From Rudanella sp031411995 (lineage in GTDB: Bacteria; Bacteroidota; Bacteroidia; Cytophagales; Spirosomataceae), in contig JANOCD010000123.1 in assembly GCA_031411995.1 (NCBI GenBank), forward strand, positions 44,901 through 108,900: a stretch of DNA of 64,000 nt, given 5' to 3'. The position numbers and the translations under genes were made by a program. The notes under the pieces were generated by a model. That model saw only the letters and a program-made list of their open reading frames with translations. It was not told the origin of the DNA and made no database searches. This document shows, one piece after another, positions 40,575-49,737 of the stretch; positions within the stretch are counted from its first letter, which is position 1, and each line of letters begins with the position of its first letter.

Positions 40575-42647
40575 ATGAACTTACGTTGGTTGATCGGATT
40601 CCTGATTGGCTGGCTGGCCTTTGCCCCTGCCAGCACGGCTCAACGTACCGTATTGCCCGAATTCAATTACGACCGCCGTAATGAAGTAGCCTACGTCGAT
40701 AGCTTGCTGACAGTAGGCCATGCTACCCTGAACCGGGCAGCAACCAACCCCCGATCTGTACAAAACGACACACTGCATTTAGAAGCCCTCCGATTTCTGA
40801 CCCGCGTGTTCAAACAGATCAGAACAGCTCATCGCGATAGTAGTTACTTCTACGCTCAAAAACTATCAGCGCAGGCCGGGCAATATCAAAATAATCTGTA
40901 CCAGGTGTATGGTTTGATTCAAGAGGAATATTTTCTCCGAATGATGCGTAATGATTTTCTGACAGCCCTGTCGCTCAATCAGAAAGCATCGACTCTTTGC
41001 GCTAAACAACGGCCCGATATTTACCCCATCTGGCAAATCCACATGAACATGGGAGATATTTATCTGCTCATGAAAGAGTATGGTAATGCCTTGATAAACT
41101 ATCAGTTAGCCTTAACGCTGCTGCCTGCTTACCGACTGCCTGCCAACCGCAACAAACGATTGTTGACCTCCCAGTTGACCACTCAGATTGGCGAAGTCTA
41201 TGACGCGCAGGGTCGTTATAAGGAAGCCCGAAAGCAGTTTGAAGCCTCACGCAAAATTGCATTTGAAACAAAAAGCAAGGCTAATATTGCTTACGCCAAC
41301 GAACGGCTGGGCGATTTTTTGTTGAGTCAAAAAGAATACCCCGAAGCCGTAACGATCTACCAGGAAGCCCTGGATGTCTGGAATCAGTTGGGCGACGAAG
41401 GGGGTAAAGCGTCGGTTTGGGCGCGGCTGGCCGAAGGCTATTTTCTAACGAATCGCCTGCCCGAATCCATCCGCCTGGGCGAACAGGCACTGGCCGTGGG
41501 CCGCAAGCGGGGAAACGCCCGGATTCAGCAAATTGCTTCATCGGCCTTGTATCGGGCCTATCGGGCAACCGGACAGCCTAGACGAGCGTTGGCCATGCAC
41601 GAGGTGTTTATTGTTGTTCGCGACTCGCTGGCCAACCGCAAACAGGTGGAAGAGATGATGGTGTTGCAACGGCAATTTGAAACCAAAGCCCTGCGGGCCG
41701 AGGGCGAACGAAACCGGGTGGAGCAACAGGCCAGTATTGCAGCCCTAAACCGGGATATTGACCGGCAGAATTTGCTGCGGGCCATGCTGCTGGGGGGACT
41801 GGCTATGTTGCTCCTATTTGTGGGAATTTTATACTGGCGCAACGGGCTGATTCGGAAACAGCGGGCGCAAATTGAACGACTCAACGTGGGTTTGGAAGAT
41901 AAAGTGCAACGCCGAACCGCCGAACTTGAAGAGGCCAACCAACAGCTTCGCGATAAAAATCGGGAAATTGAAGAGGCTTTGTTAAAGGGACAAACTCAGG
42001 AACGCAAGCGCGTGGCCGCCGACCTGCACGACAATCTCGGCGGGCTGATTTCGGCCATCCGCATGAGTTTGTCGGCCCTGAACCCAGGCCACCTGAACGA
42101 GCGCGAACAACAGGTGTATAAGAACCTGTTGCACATGACCAAAGAAGCCTACGCCGAGGTGAGATACCTGTCGCACAATATGCAACCCGACGAACTCGAA
42201 AAGCAGGGATTAGGATACGCGCTGAACCGATTGCTGGAGAAACTTAATCAGAATCAACCAGTTCAGTTTCAGCTTGAAGTGGGCGAATTGCCCCGGCTGG
42301 ACAAGGGCGTTGAGTTTCATTTATATTCGATTTGTCTTGAACTCTGCAACAACATCCTGAAACACTCCGGGGCCACACGGGCAACCATTCAGTTTCGGCG
42401 ATTTGACAAGGAACTGAACATGATTGTGAAAGACAACGGTCATGGAATGGAAACCGGCCCAACCGCCGATGTGATGCCCGAACCCAGGGTGATGGCCGGC
42501 ATGGGTTTACGGAACATTCAGGCCCGCACCGAAGCCATGCAGGGGCGGCTGGAGATGTATTCCGAGTTGGGTGTAGGAACAACATTCTTCTTTATCTTGC
42601 CATTGACTGCTACCTTCGCAGCAACATCGCAAGAAACAACGAAATGA
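40575..42647 (+). CDS. TPR-containing sensor histidine kinase (HisKA_3 type)
   Basis: 690 residues. A signal peptide (LIGFLIGWLAFAPASTA) precedes a periplasmic TPR array of about 350 residues (for example GNALINYQLALTLLP, GRYKEARKQFEASRKIA). A coiled coil and one membrane helix (LLRAMLLGGLAMLLLFVGIL, near 397-416) follow. The phospho-acceptor is His 485 in RKRVAADLHDNLGGLISAI, as in NarX/LiaS-type kinases. The HATPase has ELCNNILKHSGA, DNGHGM and GMGLRNI. The expected partner is a LuxR-type regulator, but none is in the window. It heads a tightly packed gene run. Confidence 0.92.
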   Translation: MNLRWLIGFLIGWLAFAPASTAQRTVLPEFNYDRRNEVAYVDSLLTVGHATLNRAATNPRSVQNDTLHLEALRFLTRVFKQIRTAHRDSSYFYAQKLSAQAGQYQNNLYQVYGLIQEEYFLRMMRNDFLTALSLNQKASTLCAKQRPDIYPIWQIHMNMGDIYLLMKEYGNALINYQLALTLLPAYRLPANRNKRLLTSQLTTQIGEVYDAQGRYKEARKQFEASRKIAFETKSKANIAYANERLGDFLLSQKEYPEAVTIYQEALDVWNQLGDEGGKASVWARLAEGYFLTNRLPESIRLGEQALAVGRKRGNARIQQIASSALYRAYRATGQPRRALAMHEVFIVVRDSLANRKQVEEMMVLQRQFETKALRAEGERNRVEQQASIAALNRDIDRQNLLRAMLLGGLAMLLLFVGILYWRNGLIRKQRAQIERLNVGLEDKVQRRTAELEEANQQLRDKNREIEEALLKGQTQERKRVAADLHDNLGGLISAIRMSLSALNPGHLNEREQQVYKNLLHMTKEAYAEVRYLSHNMQPDELEKQGLGYALNRLLEKLNQNQPVQFQLEVGELPRLDKGVEFHLYSICLELCNNILKHSGATRATIQFRRFDKELNMIVKDNGHGMETGPTADVMPEPRVMAGMGLRNIQARTEAMQGRLEMYSELGVGTTFFFILPLTATFAATSQETTK

Positions 42648-42949
42648 AATTTCAGAAACACGTTTTTATCTGTACGAATCAGAAGGATGCCCCAAAAAAA
42701 AGCTGCGGCACCGAACAAGGTAAGGCTTTGGTGGAGGCTTTTAAGCAGGAATTGACCGCTCGCGGACTGCAAAAAAATATTCGGACGCAAGGTACAGGCT
42801 GCCTTGATGCGTGCGCGTTTGGCCCCACCATGGTGGTTTATCCCGAAGGAACCTACTACGGCAACGTGCAGCTATCCGATGTCGGCGAGATCGTAGAAAA
42901 ACATTTGGTGGGCGACGAGGTGGTGGAACGACTGAAGTTGGATGTATAA
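42644..42949 (+). CDS. Thioredoxin-like [2Fe-2S] ferredoxin
   Basis: 101 residues. Four cysteines at 10, 21, 53 and 57 (FICTNQ; KKSCGT; GTGCLDACAFGP) match thioredoxin-fold ferredoxins related to the NuoE C-terminal domain. It probably carries electrons; the partner is unknown. The ATG overlaps the kinase stop by four bases and the 3' end overlaps the HAD gene by eight, so coupling is expected. Confidence 0.9.
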   Translation: MKFQKHVFICTNQKDAPKKSCGTEQGKALVEAFKQELTARGLQKNIRTQGTGCLDACAFGPTMVVYPEGTYYGNVQLSDVGEIVEKHLVGDEVVERLKLDV

Positions 42950-43649
42950 ACACCTCTTCTTCGACCTCGACCATACACTCTGGGACTTTGACCGGAACTC
43001 GGCGGAGTCGATAGCGGAATTGTATGAGGAGCACCGGCTGGCGGAGTTGGGAATTCCGTCGGCGGAGGCCTTCAGCGAGAAGTTTATTGAGGTGAACCGG
43101 AAGCTCTGGCGGGCTTTCGACCTCAACGAACTCACCCACGCCTACATTCGGGAGAACCGTTTTCCGATGGTTCTGAGTGCCTTAGGACTTGGCGACATCA
43201 CCGAATCGTCGGGCCGTGGCTTCCCCGACCTGAACGAGGGGTATCTGCGTTTGCTTCCCCGAAAGGCACACCTCACCGATGCCGCCCGCGACTTGCTCGA
43301 TCACCTGCACGGACGCTACGACATGCACATTATCACGAACGGTTTCGATGATATTCAGGCAATGAAATTAGCCAGCTCCGACATTGCGCATTACTTTACT
43401 CACGTGGTTACGAACGAGAAATCGGGTGGGTATAAAAAGCCTGATCCGCGTATTTTCGAGTTCTCGCTCAACATCGCCGGGGCCACGGTGCAGGAAAGCC
43501 TGATGATTGGCGATAATTACGAAGCCGACATTCAGGGTGCACAGGCGGTGGGACTCGATACCGTTTTTTATAACCCCAAAGGTGAAGTGGTGGATGTGCA
43601 GGCTACCCACGAAATTCGGCACTGGCGGGAGTTGATGGAACTGTTGTAA
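42942..43649 (+). CDS. HAD-superfamily phosphatase, YjjG type
   Basis: 235 residues. HAD motifs are all visible: I FFDLDHTLWDFD (6-17) with two catalytic Asp, II ITNG, III Lys in GYKKPDPRIF, IV MIGDNYEADIQGA. The sequence around motif I and the cap are closest to YjjG-like nucleotidases that hydrolyse non-canonical pyrimidine nucleotides; that specificity is inference from family resemblance. It lies in the packed run with the ferredoxin and FAD oxidoreductase genes. Confidence 0.9.
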   Translation: MYKHLFFDLDHTLWDFDRNSAESIAELYEEHRLAELGIPSAEAFSEKFIEVNRKLWRAFDLNELTHAYIRENRFPMVLSALGLGDITESSGRGFPDLNEGYLRLLPRKAHLTDAARDLLDHLHGRYDMHIITNGFDDIQAMKLASSDIAHYFTHVVTNEKSGGYKKPDPRIFEFSLNIAGATVQESLMIGDNYEADIQGAQAVGLDTVFYNPKGEVVDVQATHEIRHWRELMELL

Positions 43650-43657
43650 ATACCTCA

Positions 43658-45646
43658 ATGAAAACTATCCTCCTCCTTCTCTTTTCCTTCCCCGTTTTCT
43701 CCCAATCCTACGACATCTGCGTGTATGGCGGCACGTCGGCGGGGGTGATGGCGGCCGTTACGGCCAAACGCGCTGGAAAAACAGTGGTTCTGATTGAACC
43801 CTCCAAGCACCTTGGCGGCCTTTCGGCGGGGGGGCTGGGTGCGACCGATATTGGCAATAAATTCGCCATTACGGGCCTGGCGCGAGATTTTTACCGGAAC
43901 ATTGGTAAGCATTATGGTCGGTTGGAACAATGGACGTTTGAGCCGCACGTAGCTGAAAACCTGTTTGAACAATACGTGAAAGAAGCGGGGGTGCCGGTTT
44001 TACGGGGCTGGCGACTCCTGTCTATTCCTCAAAGAAACAATTACATCGGTAAGATTGTGGTAGTATCGGAAACGGGAACTCAAAAAACGATCACTGCAAA
44101 ACACTATTTAGATTGCACGTATGAGGGCGACCTAATGGCGAAGGCTGGAGTGAAATTCAGAGTTGGCCGCGAAGACAACACGCAATACGGCGAGACCTGG
44201 AACGGGGTGCAACTGCTTGACAAACACCAGTTTCCCGACGGCGTTGACCCCTACAAAATCCCCGGAAAGCCCGAAAGCGGCCTGATTTATGGCGTGAGCG
44301 ATACCAAACTCAAACCCAACGGAACGGGCGACGGCTCGGTGCAGGCTTTCAATTACCGGATGTGCCTGACCGACGACCCGGCCAACCGCATTGCGATTTC
44401 CCGCCCGGATGGGTATGACTCGACCAACTATGAGTTGTTGCTTCGGCAGATTGCTGCGGGCAAAAAAGTGCCCGATGTACTGACTTGGAACCTGATGCAC
44501 TTTGTGCCGATGCCCAACCGCAAAACCGACATTAACAACTGCGGAGGTTTTTCCACCGATATGATCGGGGCCAATTTCGACTACCCGAACGCCAACCCTA
44601 AACGTCGGGCCGAGATCATCCGCGACCACGAAATCTACACTAAAGGGCTGTTTTACTTCATCGGTCACGACCCCCGAATGCCCAAACACCTCCGCGACGA
44701 GATGCTGAAATGGGGCTATCCCAAAGATGAATACAGGGACAATGGCAACTTTTCGCATCAGCTTTACATCCGAGAAGCTCGTCGGATGGTGGGTGAATAC
44801 GTGATGACGCAAGCCAACTGCGAGGGCAAAACGGTGGTGACCGACGGGGTTGGCATGGCTGCCTACACCATGGATTCGCACAATTGCCAGCGCGTGGTGG
44901 TGGAAAAAGATGGGAAAATGATGGTGAAAAACGAGGGCGATGTGCAGGTGGGTGGTTTTCCGCCGTATCCGGTCAGCTATCGCTCGCTGGTGCCGAAACG
45001 CAACGAATGCACAAACTTGCTGGTGCCGGTTTGTTTGTCGGCCAGCCACATTGCCTATGGCTCGATTCGGATGGAGCCGGTGTTTATGGTGCTGGCTCAG
45101 TCGGCAGCGTTGGCCGCCTGCCACGCTATCGACGAAAACGTGGCCGTTCAGGACATCGACATCAAAAAACTGCAAGCTCGTTTAACCAACGATCCCTTGC
45201 TGGATGGCCGCGCCCCCGAAGTGCTGATTGACAACGACGACACTACCCGCGTTTCGACAACCGGAGTTTGGGAACGGCTGAAAACGGGCGGGAAATACGG
45301 AACTTCGCTTATGCTGGCGCAAGCCGGGCAGGCCGCAAACATCACCTTCAAGGCTACCAACGTGAGGCCGGGGAAATACACGGTTTATGTGTATAATCCG
45401 CTTTGGCAGGGTGGGGGCGGCAACCCCGACGAAATTGGCCCGCAGACCTACAAATCGGCACAGGTAACGGCCCAACTGATTACAGGAAAAAGCCACAAAG
45501 CAGTTCCTGTCAATCAACAGCAACAAAACAACGACTGGATTAGCCTGGGTGAACACAGCCTGAGTGAGTCGGTTTCGCTGAAACTCATAAACGGAAGTCC
45601 AACCCCAATGGTAGCCGATGCGGTCTTGTTTGTGCCGGTAAAATAA
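43658..45646 (+). CDS. Exported FAD-dependent oxidoreductase
   Basis: 662 residues. The N-terminus MKTILLLLFSFPVFSQ is a signal peptide. The dinucleotide-binding motif reads YDICVYGGTSAGVMAAVTAKR followed by VVLIEPSKHLGGLSAGGLG, matching the FAD_oxidored family often annotated near polysaccharide lyases. The last ~130 residues form a beta-rich domain (TFKATNVRPGKYTVYVYNP) resembling golvesin/xanthan-lyase C-terminal domains, which may bind glycans. No sugar-use locus adjoins it. The substrate is unknown. Confidence 0.85.
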   Translation: MKTILLLLFSFPVFSQSYDICVYGGTSAGVMAAVTAKRAGKTVVLIEPSKHLGGLSAGGLGATDIGNKFAITGLARDFYRNIGKHYGRLEQWTFEPHVAENLFEQYVKEAGVPVLRGWRLLSIPQRNNYIGKIVVVSETGTQKTITAKHYLDCTYEGDLMAKAGVKFRVGREDNTQYGETWNGVQLLDKHQFPDGVDPYKIPGKPESGLIYGVSDTKLKPNGTGDGSVQAFNYRMCLTDDPANRIAISRPDGYDSTNYELLLRQIAAGKKVPDVLTWNLMHFVPMPNRKTDINNCGGFSTDMIGANFDYPNANPKRRAEIIRDHEIYTKGLFYFIGHDPRMPKHLRDEMLKWGYPKDEYRDNGNFSHQLYIREARRMVGEYVMTQANCEGKTVVTDGVGMAAYTMDSHNCQRVVVEKDGKMMVKNEGDVQVGGFPPYPVSYRSLVPKRNECTNLLVPVCLSASHIAYGSIRMEPVFMVLAQSAALAACHAIDENVAVQDIDIKKLQARLTNDPLLDGRAPEVLIDNDDTTRVSTTGVWERLKTGGKYGTSLMLAQAGQAANITFKATNVRPGKYTVYVYNPLWQGGGGNPDEIGPQTYKSAQVTAQLITGKSHKAVPVNQQQQNNDWISLGEHSLSESVSLKLINGSPTPMVADAVLFVPVK

Positions 45647-45668
45647 CGTCTTTTTTTGAACTGATTTT

Positions 45669-46448
45669 ATGGATTTCATCAACAAAACAGCCCTCGTAAC
45701 CGGGGGTGCATCGGGTTTGGGCGAGGCCACCGCACGCCTATTTCACGAGCAGGGTGCCAACGTCGTTATTCTCGATTTGAACACCGACCGGGGCGAAGCA
45801 TTGACCGCTGAACTGGGCGAACGTGTTCGCTTTATTCGGACTGATGTTTCCCAGGAAGTCGATGTTCAGGCTGCTATCGACCTGGCTATCCGTATTTTTG
45901 GTGGGTTACACATGGCCGTGAGTTGTGCCGGAATTGCCGAAGCGCGCAAAACCCTTGGTAAAGTAGATGGCACTTATGGCCCGCATTCGCTGGAGGTATT
46001 TCGGAAAGTGATCATGGTCAACCTGATTGGCACATTCAATGTGATTAGGCTGGCTGCTTTCGCGATGGAGCGCAACACGCCCAATCAAGAAGGCGAACGG
46101 GGTGTTATCATCAACACGGCTTCTGTTGCGGCCTACGACGGGCAGATGGGGCAAGCGGCTTATTCGGCCTCGAAAGGCGGTATTGTAGGAATGACCTTGC
46201 CGATTGCCCGCGACCTGTCGCGCTCCGGTATTCGGGTGATGACCATTGCGCCCGGCCTGTTCGAGACTCCGCTGATGGCAAGTTTGCCCGAGGAAGCCCG
46301 CTTATCGCTGGGGCAGCAGGTGCCGTTTCCGTCGCGTCTGGGCCGACCCGCTGAGTACGCGCTTCTGGCCAAAAGTATTGTTGAAAACCCCATGCTCAAC
46401 GGCGAAGTGATCCGGCTGGATGGAGCCATCAGAATGGGACCGAAATGA
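45669..46448 (+). CDS. Short-chain dehydrogenase, 3-hydroxyacyl-CoA dehydrogenase type 2-like
   Basis: 259 residues, classical SDR fold: TGGASGLGEATA (11-22) for NAD binding, a catalytic Ser in NTASVAAYDGQMG, and YSASK for Tyr and Lys. The motif set and APGLFETPL segment resemble mitochondrial HSD10-type 3-hydroxyacyl-CoA dehydrogenases of fatty and branched-chain acid breakdown. Specificity is inferred. It overlaps the following nucleotidyltransferase gene by four bases. Confidence 0.9.
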   Translation: MDFINKTALVTGGASGLGEATARLFHEQGANVVILDLNTDRGEALTAELGERVRFIRTDVSQEVDVQAAIDLAIRIFGGLHMAVSCAGIAEARKTLGKVDGTYGPHSLEVFRKVIMVNLIGTFNVIRLAAFAMERNTPNQEGERGVIINTASVAAYDGQMGQAAYSASKGGIVGMTLPIARDLSRSGIRVMTIAPGLFETPLMASLPEEARLSLGQQVPFPSRLGRPAEYALLAKSIVENPMLNGEVIRLDGAIRMGPK

Positions 46449-47506
46449 CCACAACCGATCTTTATTCCCGCAAACTGATTCTGTTTGAGTGCATCAGCGG
46501 AAGCCGGGCCTATGGCACCGATACGCCCCAGTCTGACACAGATATTCGGGGTGTTTTTGCCGTGCCTCATCGCGAGCTTTTTGGCTTTGGGTATGTGGAT
46601 CAGGTGAACGACCGCACCAACGATGTGGTGTTTTATGAGCTACGCCGGTTCGCCGAGTTATTGGCCAAAAACAATCCAAATATGCTCGAATTGCTCTGTG
46701 CGCCAGCCGATTGTGTGTTGCAACGGCACCCGCTCATGGATCGCCTGACCCCCGATTTGTTCCTCTCTAAACTGTGCCGAGATAGCTTTGCGGGTTATGC
46801 CATTAGTCAGATAAAAAAGGCGCGGGGGCTTAACAAAAAGATTATGAACCCCATGAGCGAGGAACGAAAATCGTTGCTCAATTTCTGTTATGTGCTGGTG
46901 GGACAGGGCAGCCAACCCCTGGCCGACTGGCTCGGAAAACGGGCATGGGCACCAGAGCGTTGCGGTTTGGTGAGCGTTGCTCATGCCCGCGACACCTACG
47001 CCCTGTTCTACGACAAACTGGCCACCTTGGGCTACCGGGGTATTGTGCAACCCGGCGACGATGTGACGGAGGTGTCAGTAAGCAGTGTGCCGGAAGGCGA
47101 GGAGCCGGTGGCCTATGTGTATGTGAACCACGACGGATATTCGAGCCATTGCAAAGACTATCGGCAGTATTGGGAATGGGTGGAAAAACGCAACGATGCC
47201 CGCTACCAGAATACCCTTGAGCACGGCAAAAACTACGATGCCAAAAACATGATGCACACGTTTCGGTTGCTCGACATGGCCGCCGAAATTCTGTCAACGG
47301 GCGACGTGATTGTCCGTCGGCCAAACCGCGCCGAACTGCTCAACATTCGTTCCGGTGCATTCGAGTACGATGAACTGATTGCCCGCGCTGAACAAAAAGT
47401 GGCCGAAATTGACGAGATCGCTCGCAAGAGTTCATTGCCCGATGAGCCTGATATCGCCCGTATTGAACAGATTATTATTGAGGTACGGGAGGAATGGTAC
47501 GGATAA
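46445..47506 (+). CDS. RlaP-like nucleotidyltransferase (DNA polymerase beta superfamily)
   Basis: 353 residues. The minimal nucleotidyltransferase signature GSRAYGTDTPQSDTDIRGVF (19-38) supplies the GS and the Asp pair for two-metal catalysis. A helical C-terminal half follows (NMMHTFRLLDMAAEILSTG). Related proteins (COG3541/RlaP) are often found with RNA ligases and RNA repair genes; none is adjacent here, so the substrate is open. It is the last gene of the plus-strand run and its 3' end overlaps the convergent epimerase gene by 32 bases. Confidence 0.85.
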   Translation: MTTTDLYSRKLILFECISGSRAYGTDTPQSDTDIRGVFAVPHRELFGFGYVDQVNDRTNDVVFYELRRFAELLAKNNPNMLELLCAPADCVLQRHPLMDRLTPDLFLSKLCRDSFAGYAISQIKKARGLNKKIMNPMSEERKSLLNFCYVLVGQGSQPLADWLGKRAWAPERCGLVSVAHARDTYALFYDKLATLGYRGIVQPGDDVTEVSVSSVPEGEEPVAYVYVNHDGYSSHCKDYRQYWEWVEKRNDARYQNTLEHGKNYDAKNMMHTFRLLDMAAEILSTGDVIVRRPNRAELLNIRSGAFEYDELIARAEQKVAEIDEIARKSSLPDEPDIARIEQIIIEVREEWYG

Positions 47507-48497
47507 TTCCCTCCTCAAACCCCACTTCAACCTTACACCCCAGCAGCCGTTGAGCTTTGCTACTGTCCGCTAAACTATGCCGAATATCGCCGGGACGTTC
47601 GGGGGCGTAAATCGGAGCCACATGGCTTTCCGTCAGTTGCTGAATCCGGTTCCAGGCTGCGTTGAGAGAAATCTGGCGGCCCGTTGCCACGTTGAAAACT
47701 TGCCCCAGAGCATCGGGGTTTTGGGTGGTCAGAGCCAGCAGATTGGCCTGCACAACGTTGGCTACAAAGGTGAAATCGCGGGTTTGTTCGCCATCGCCAA
47801 AGAGGGTAGGAGCTTCTCCGCGCCGGGCCGCTGCCAGCATTCGGGGCAAAATAGCCGCATAGGGGCCGTCGGGCCGTTGGCGCGGGCCAAACACGTTGAA
47901 ATAGCGTAAGCCAATGGTTTCCAGTTTATAAAGCCGTTGCCAGAGGGCGGCTTGTTGCTCGTTGATCTGTTTGGTGAGGGCATAAGGAGACAGTGGTTTT
48001 CCAATACGGTCTTCCACTTTTGGCAGACCGGTTTCGTCGCCATACACCGAACTCGACGAGGCAAACACCATCCGCCGAACGCCCGCTTTCCGGGCGGCTT
48101 CCAACACATTCGAGAAGCCCATCACATTGACCGCCATAAACCGCTCCGGCTCCGCCAGCGAACGCGGCACCGACCCCAAAGCGGCCTGATGCGATACGTG
48201 GGTGATCCCCGCACAAGCTTGTTCGCAGACACAGGCATCGGAAATGCTGCCCTCCCAAATGTCGAGCCGTGGGTTGTTGGCGTGTTGGCTCAGATTGGCC
48301 CGTTGTCCGTTGCTAAAATCGTCCAGGACTCGCACCAATCCTGCCCCACGAGCCAGCAGGGCATCCACCAAATGAGAGCCGATGAAACCCGCCCCGCCCG
48401 TCACCAGAAATTTATAGTCAGCGATTTTATAATCTGTGATTTTATAATCAGCGATTTTACAATCCGCAATTTTATAATCTTCCATCGGCCAGTTCAT
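47475..48497 (-). CDS. NAD-dependent epimerase, UDP-GlcNAc(A) 4-epimerase-like
   Basis: Extended SDR of about 340 residues: VTGGAGFIGSHLVDALL, catalytic Ser in ASSSSVYGD and Tyr/Lys in SPYALTK, then RYFNVFGPRQRP, typical of the WbpP/TviC group that epimerises UDP-GlcNAc or its uronic acid at C4. The first ~25 residues are an odd tandem of five-residue units (DYKIA and variants) with no counterpart in the family. Start could also be the Met four codons later. It overlaps the upstream 6-dehydrogenase and with it probably makes UDP-GalNAcA for surface polysaccharide. Confidence 0.9.
   Translation of the reverse strand: MNWPMEDYKIADCKIADYKITDYKIADYKFLVTGGAGFIGSHLVDALLARGAGLVRVLDDFSNGQRANLSQHANNPRLDIWEGSISDACVCEQACAGITHVSHQAALGSVPRSLAEPERFMAVNVMGFSNVLEAARKAGVRRMVFASSSSVYGDETGLPKVEDRIGKPLSPYALTKQINEQQAALWQRLYKLETIGLRYFNVFGPRQRPDGPYAAILPRMLAAARRGEAPTLFGDGEQTRDFTFVANVVQANLLALTTQNPDALGQVFNVATGRQISLNAAWNRIQQLTESHVAPIYAPERPGDIRHSLADSSKAQRLLGCKVEVGFEEGIIRTIPPVPQ
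48405..48479 (-). repeat. 15-bp in-frame tandem repeat at the 5' end of the epimerase gene
   Basis: Four full units and one partial of GATTATAAAATCGCT (with a few substitutions) encode DYKIA, DCKIA, DYKIT, DYKIA and DYKF. The first unit overlaps the stop codon of the upstream gene. Copy-number change would keep the frame. Confidence 0.8.
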
Positions 48498-49737
48498 CGG
48501 GTAAGCACCCTTTTACATCATAAACCAGATCGCCTAATTCCCGGATTTTAGCCTGAAATTCTTTGTCTGTGAATATAGTATGGGCTACTGCTAACACAAC
48601 AGCATCGTAGCGAATGACGGTTGCAAGCGAAGGCAGTAGGTTCAGACCATACATGGCCCGAACTTCGGTGGCATCGGCCAGTGGATCATACACCTCTGTG
48701 GAAACGCCAAACTCGTTCAGTTCCCGGATCACGTCCAGCACCTGCGAGTTGCGAATATCGGCGCAGTTTTCTTTGAAGGTCAGGCCCAAAATCAACGCCC
48801 GCGAGCCGTTGACGGACTTCCCATGCCGGGTTAGCAACTTCACCACTTTGCCCGCCACAAACGCCCCCATATTGTCGTTGATGCGCCGACCGGCCAAAAT
48901 AACCTGCGGATGATAGCCCAGCGATTCAGCTTTGTGGGTGAGGTAATACGGGTCTACCCCAATGCAATGCCCTCCGACCAAACCAGGCCGAAAGGGCAGA
49001 AAATTCCACTTGGTGCCAGCCGCTTCCAAAACGGCGTTGGTGTCTAAACCCATGCGGTCAAAGATCAGGGCCAGTTCGTTTACAAAGGCAATATTGATGT
49101 CACGCTGGCAATTTTCGATCACCTTGGCAGCCTCGGCTACCCGAATGGTGGGAGCACGATAGGTGCCAGCCGGGATGATTGAGGCATAGAGTTGATCGAC
49201 AAAATCGGCGGTGTCGGGAGTGGAGCCGGACGTGATTTTTCGAATCGTTTCGAGGGTATGAGTTCGGTCGCCGGGGTTGATTCGTTCAGGGGAGTAGCCA
49301 CAAAAAAAGTCCACATTGAACCGCAAACCCGACTCCTTTTCAAGCACCGGAACGCACTCATCCTCCGTGCATCCCGGAAAAACGGTTGACTCATAAACCA
49401 CGACATCACCCCGTTTCAGCACCCTTCCCACAGTTCGGCTGGCCGTCAGAATGGGGGTCAGATCGGGCTTCTGGTGCGCGTCGATGGGGGAGGGAACACT
49501 GACAATATAAACCGTGCAGGGCCGCAGGTCGTCGGGATTGCTGCTCAGGGTCAGTTGGGTGGCTTCGGCCAGTTGGTCGGCGGTCAGGCTGTGGGTTCTG
49601 TCGTGACCCCGGCGAAGCTCGGCAATACGGTCAGGGTTACTGTCGAAACCGACCACGGCGTATTGTTTGCCAAACGCAACGGCCAACGGCAGGCCAACGT
49701 ATCCAAGACCAATAACAGCGATGCGGGTGTTTTTCAT
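48472..49737 (-). CDS. Nucleotide-sugar 6-dehydrogenase (WbpO/TviB-like)
   Basis: 421 residues from MKNTRIAVIG. It oxidises a UDP-sugar at C6 to the uronic acid with two NAD. Motifs: VIGLGYVGLPLAVAFG (6-21), SVPSPID, ESTVFPGCTED, GYSPERINPGD and the catalytic Cys in VGGHCIGVDPYYL. Family resemblance points to UDP-GlcNAc or UDP-GalNAc as substrate. The 28-residue upstream extension of the frame is rejected as it overlaps the Wzz-like gene and lacks homology. It overlaps Wzz by four bases and the epimerase downstream. Confidence 0.92.
   Translation of the reverse strand: MKNTRIAVIGLGYVGLPLAVAFGKQYAVVGFDSNPDRIAELRRGHDRTHSLTADQLAEATQLTLSSNPDDLRPCTVYIVSVPSPIDAHQKPDLTPILTASRTVGRVLKRGDVVVYESTVFPGCTEDECVPVLEKESGLRFNVDFFCGYSPERINPGDRTHTLETIRKITSGSTPDTADFVDQLYASIIPAGTYRAPTIRVAEAAKVIENCQRDINIAFVNELALIFDRMGLDTNAVLEAAGTKWNFLPFRPGLVGGHCIGVDPYYLTHKAESLGYHPQVILAGRRINDNMGAFVAGKVVKLLTRHGKSVNGSRALILGLTFKENCADIRNSQVLDVIRELNEFGVSTEVYDPLADATEVRAMYGLNLLPSLATVIRYDAVVLAVAHTIFTDKEFQAKIRELGDLVYDVKGCLPDELADGRL

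Noticed and set aside
44132..45175. Minus-strand frame of 347 codons inside the FAD oxidoreductase region
   Set aside because: His/Val-rich shadow translation; the plus strand has FAD-binding motifs and a signal peptide.
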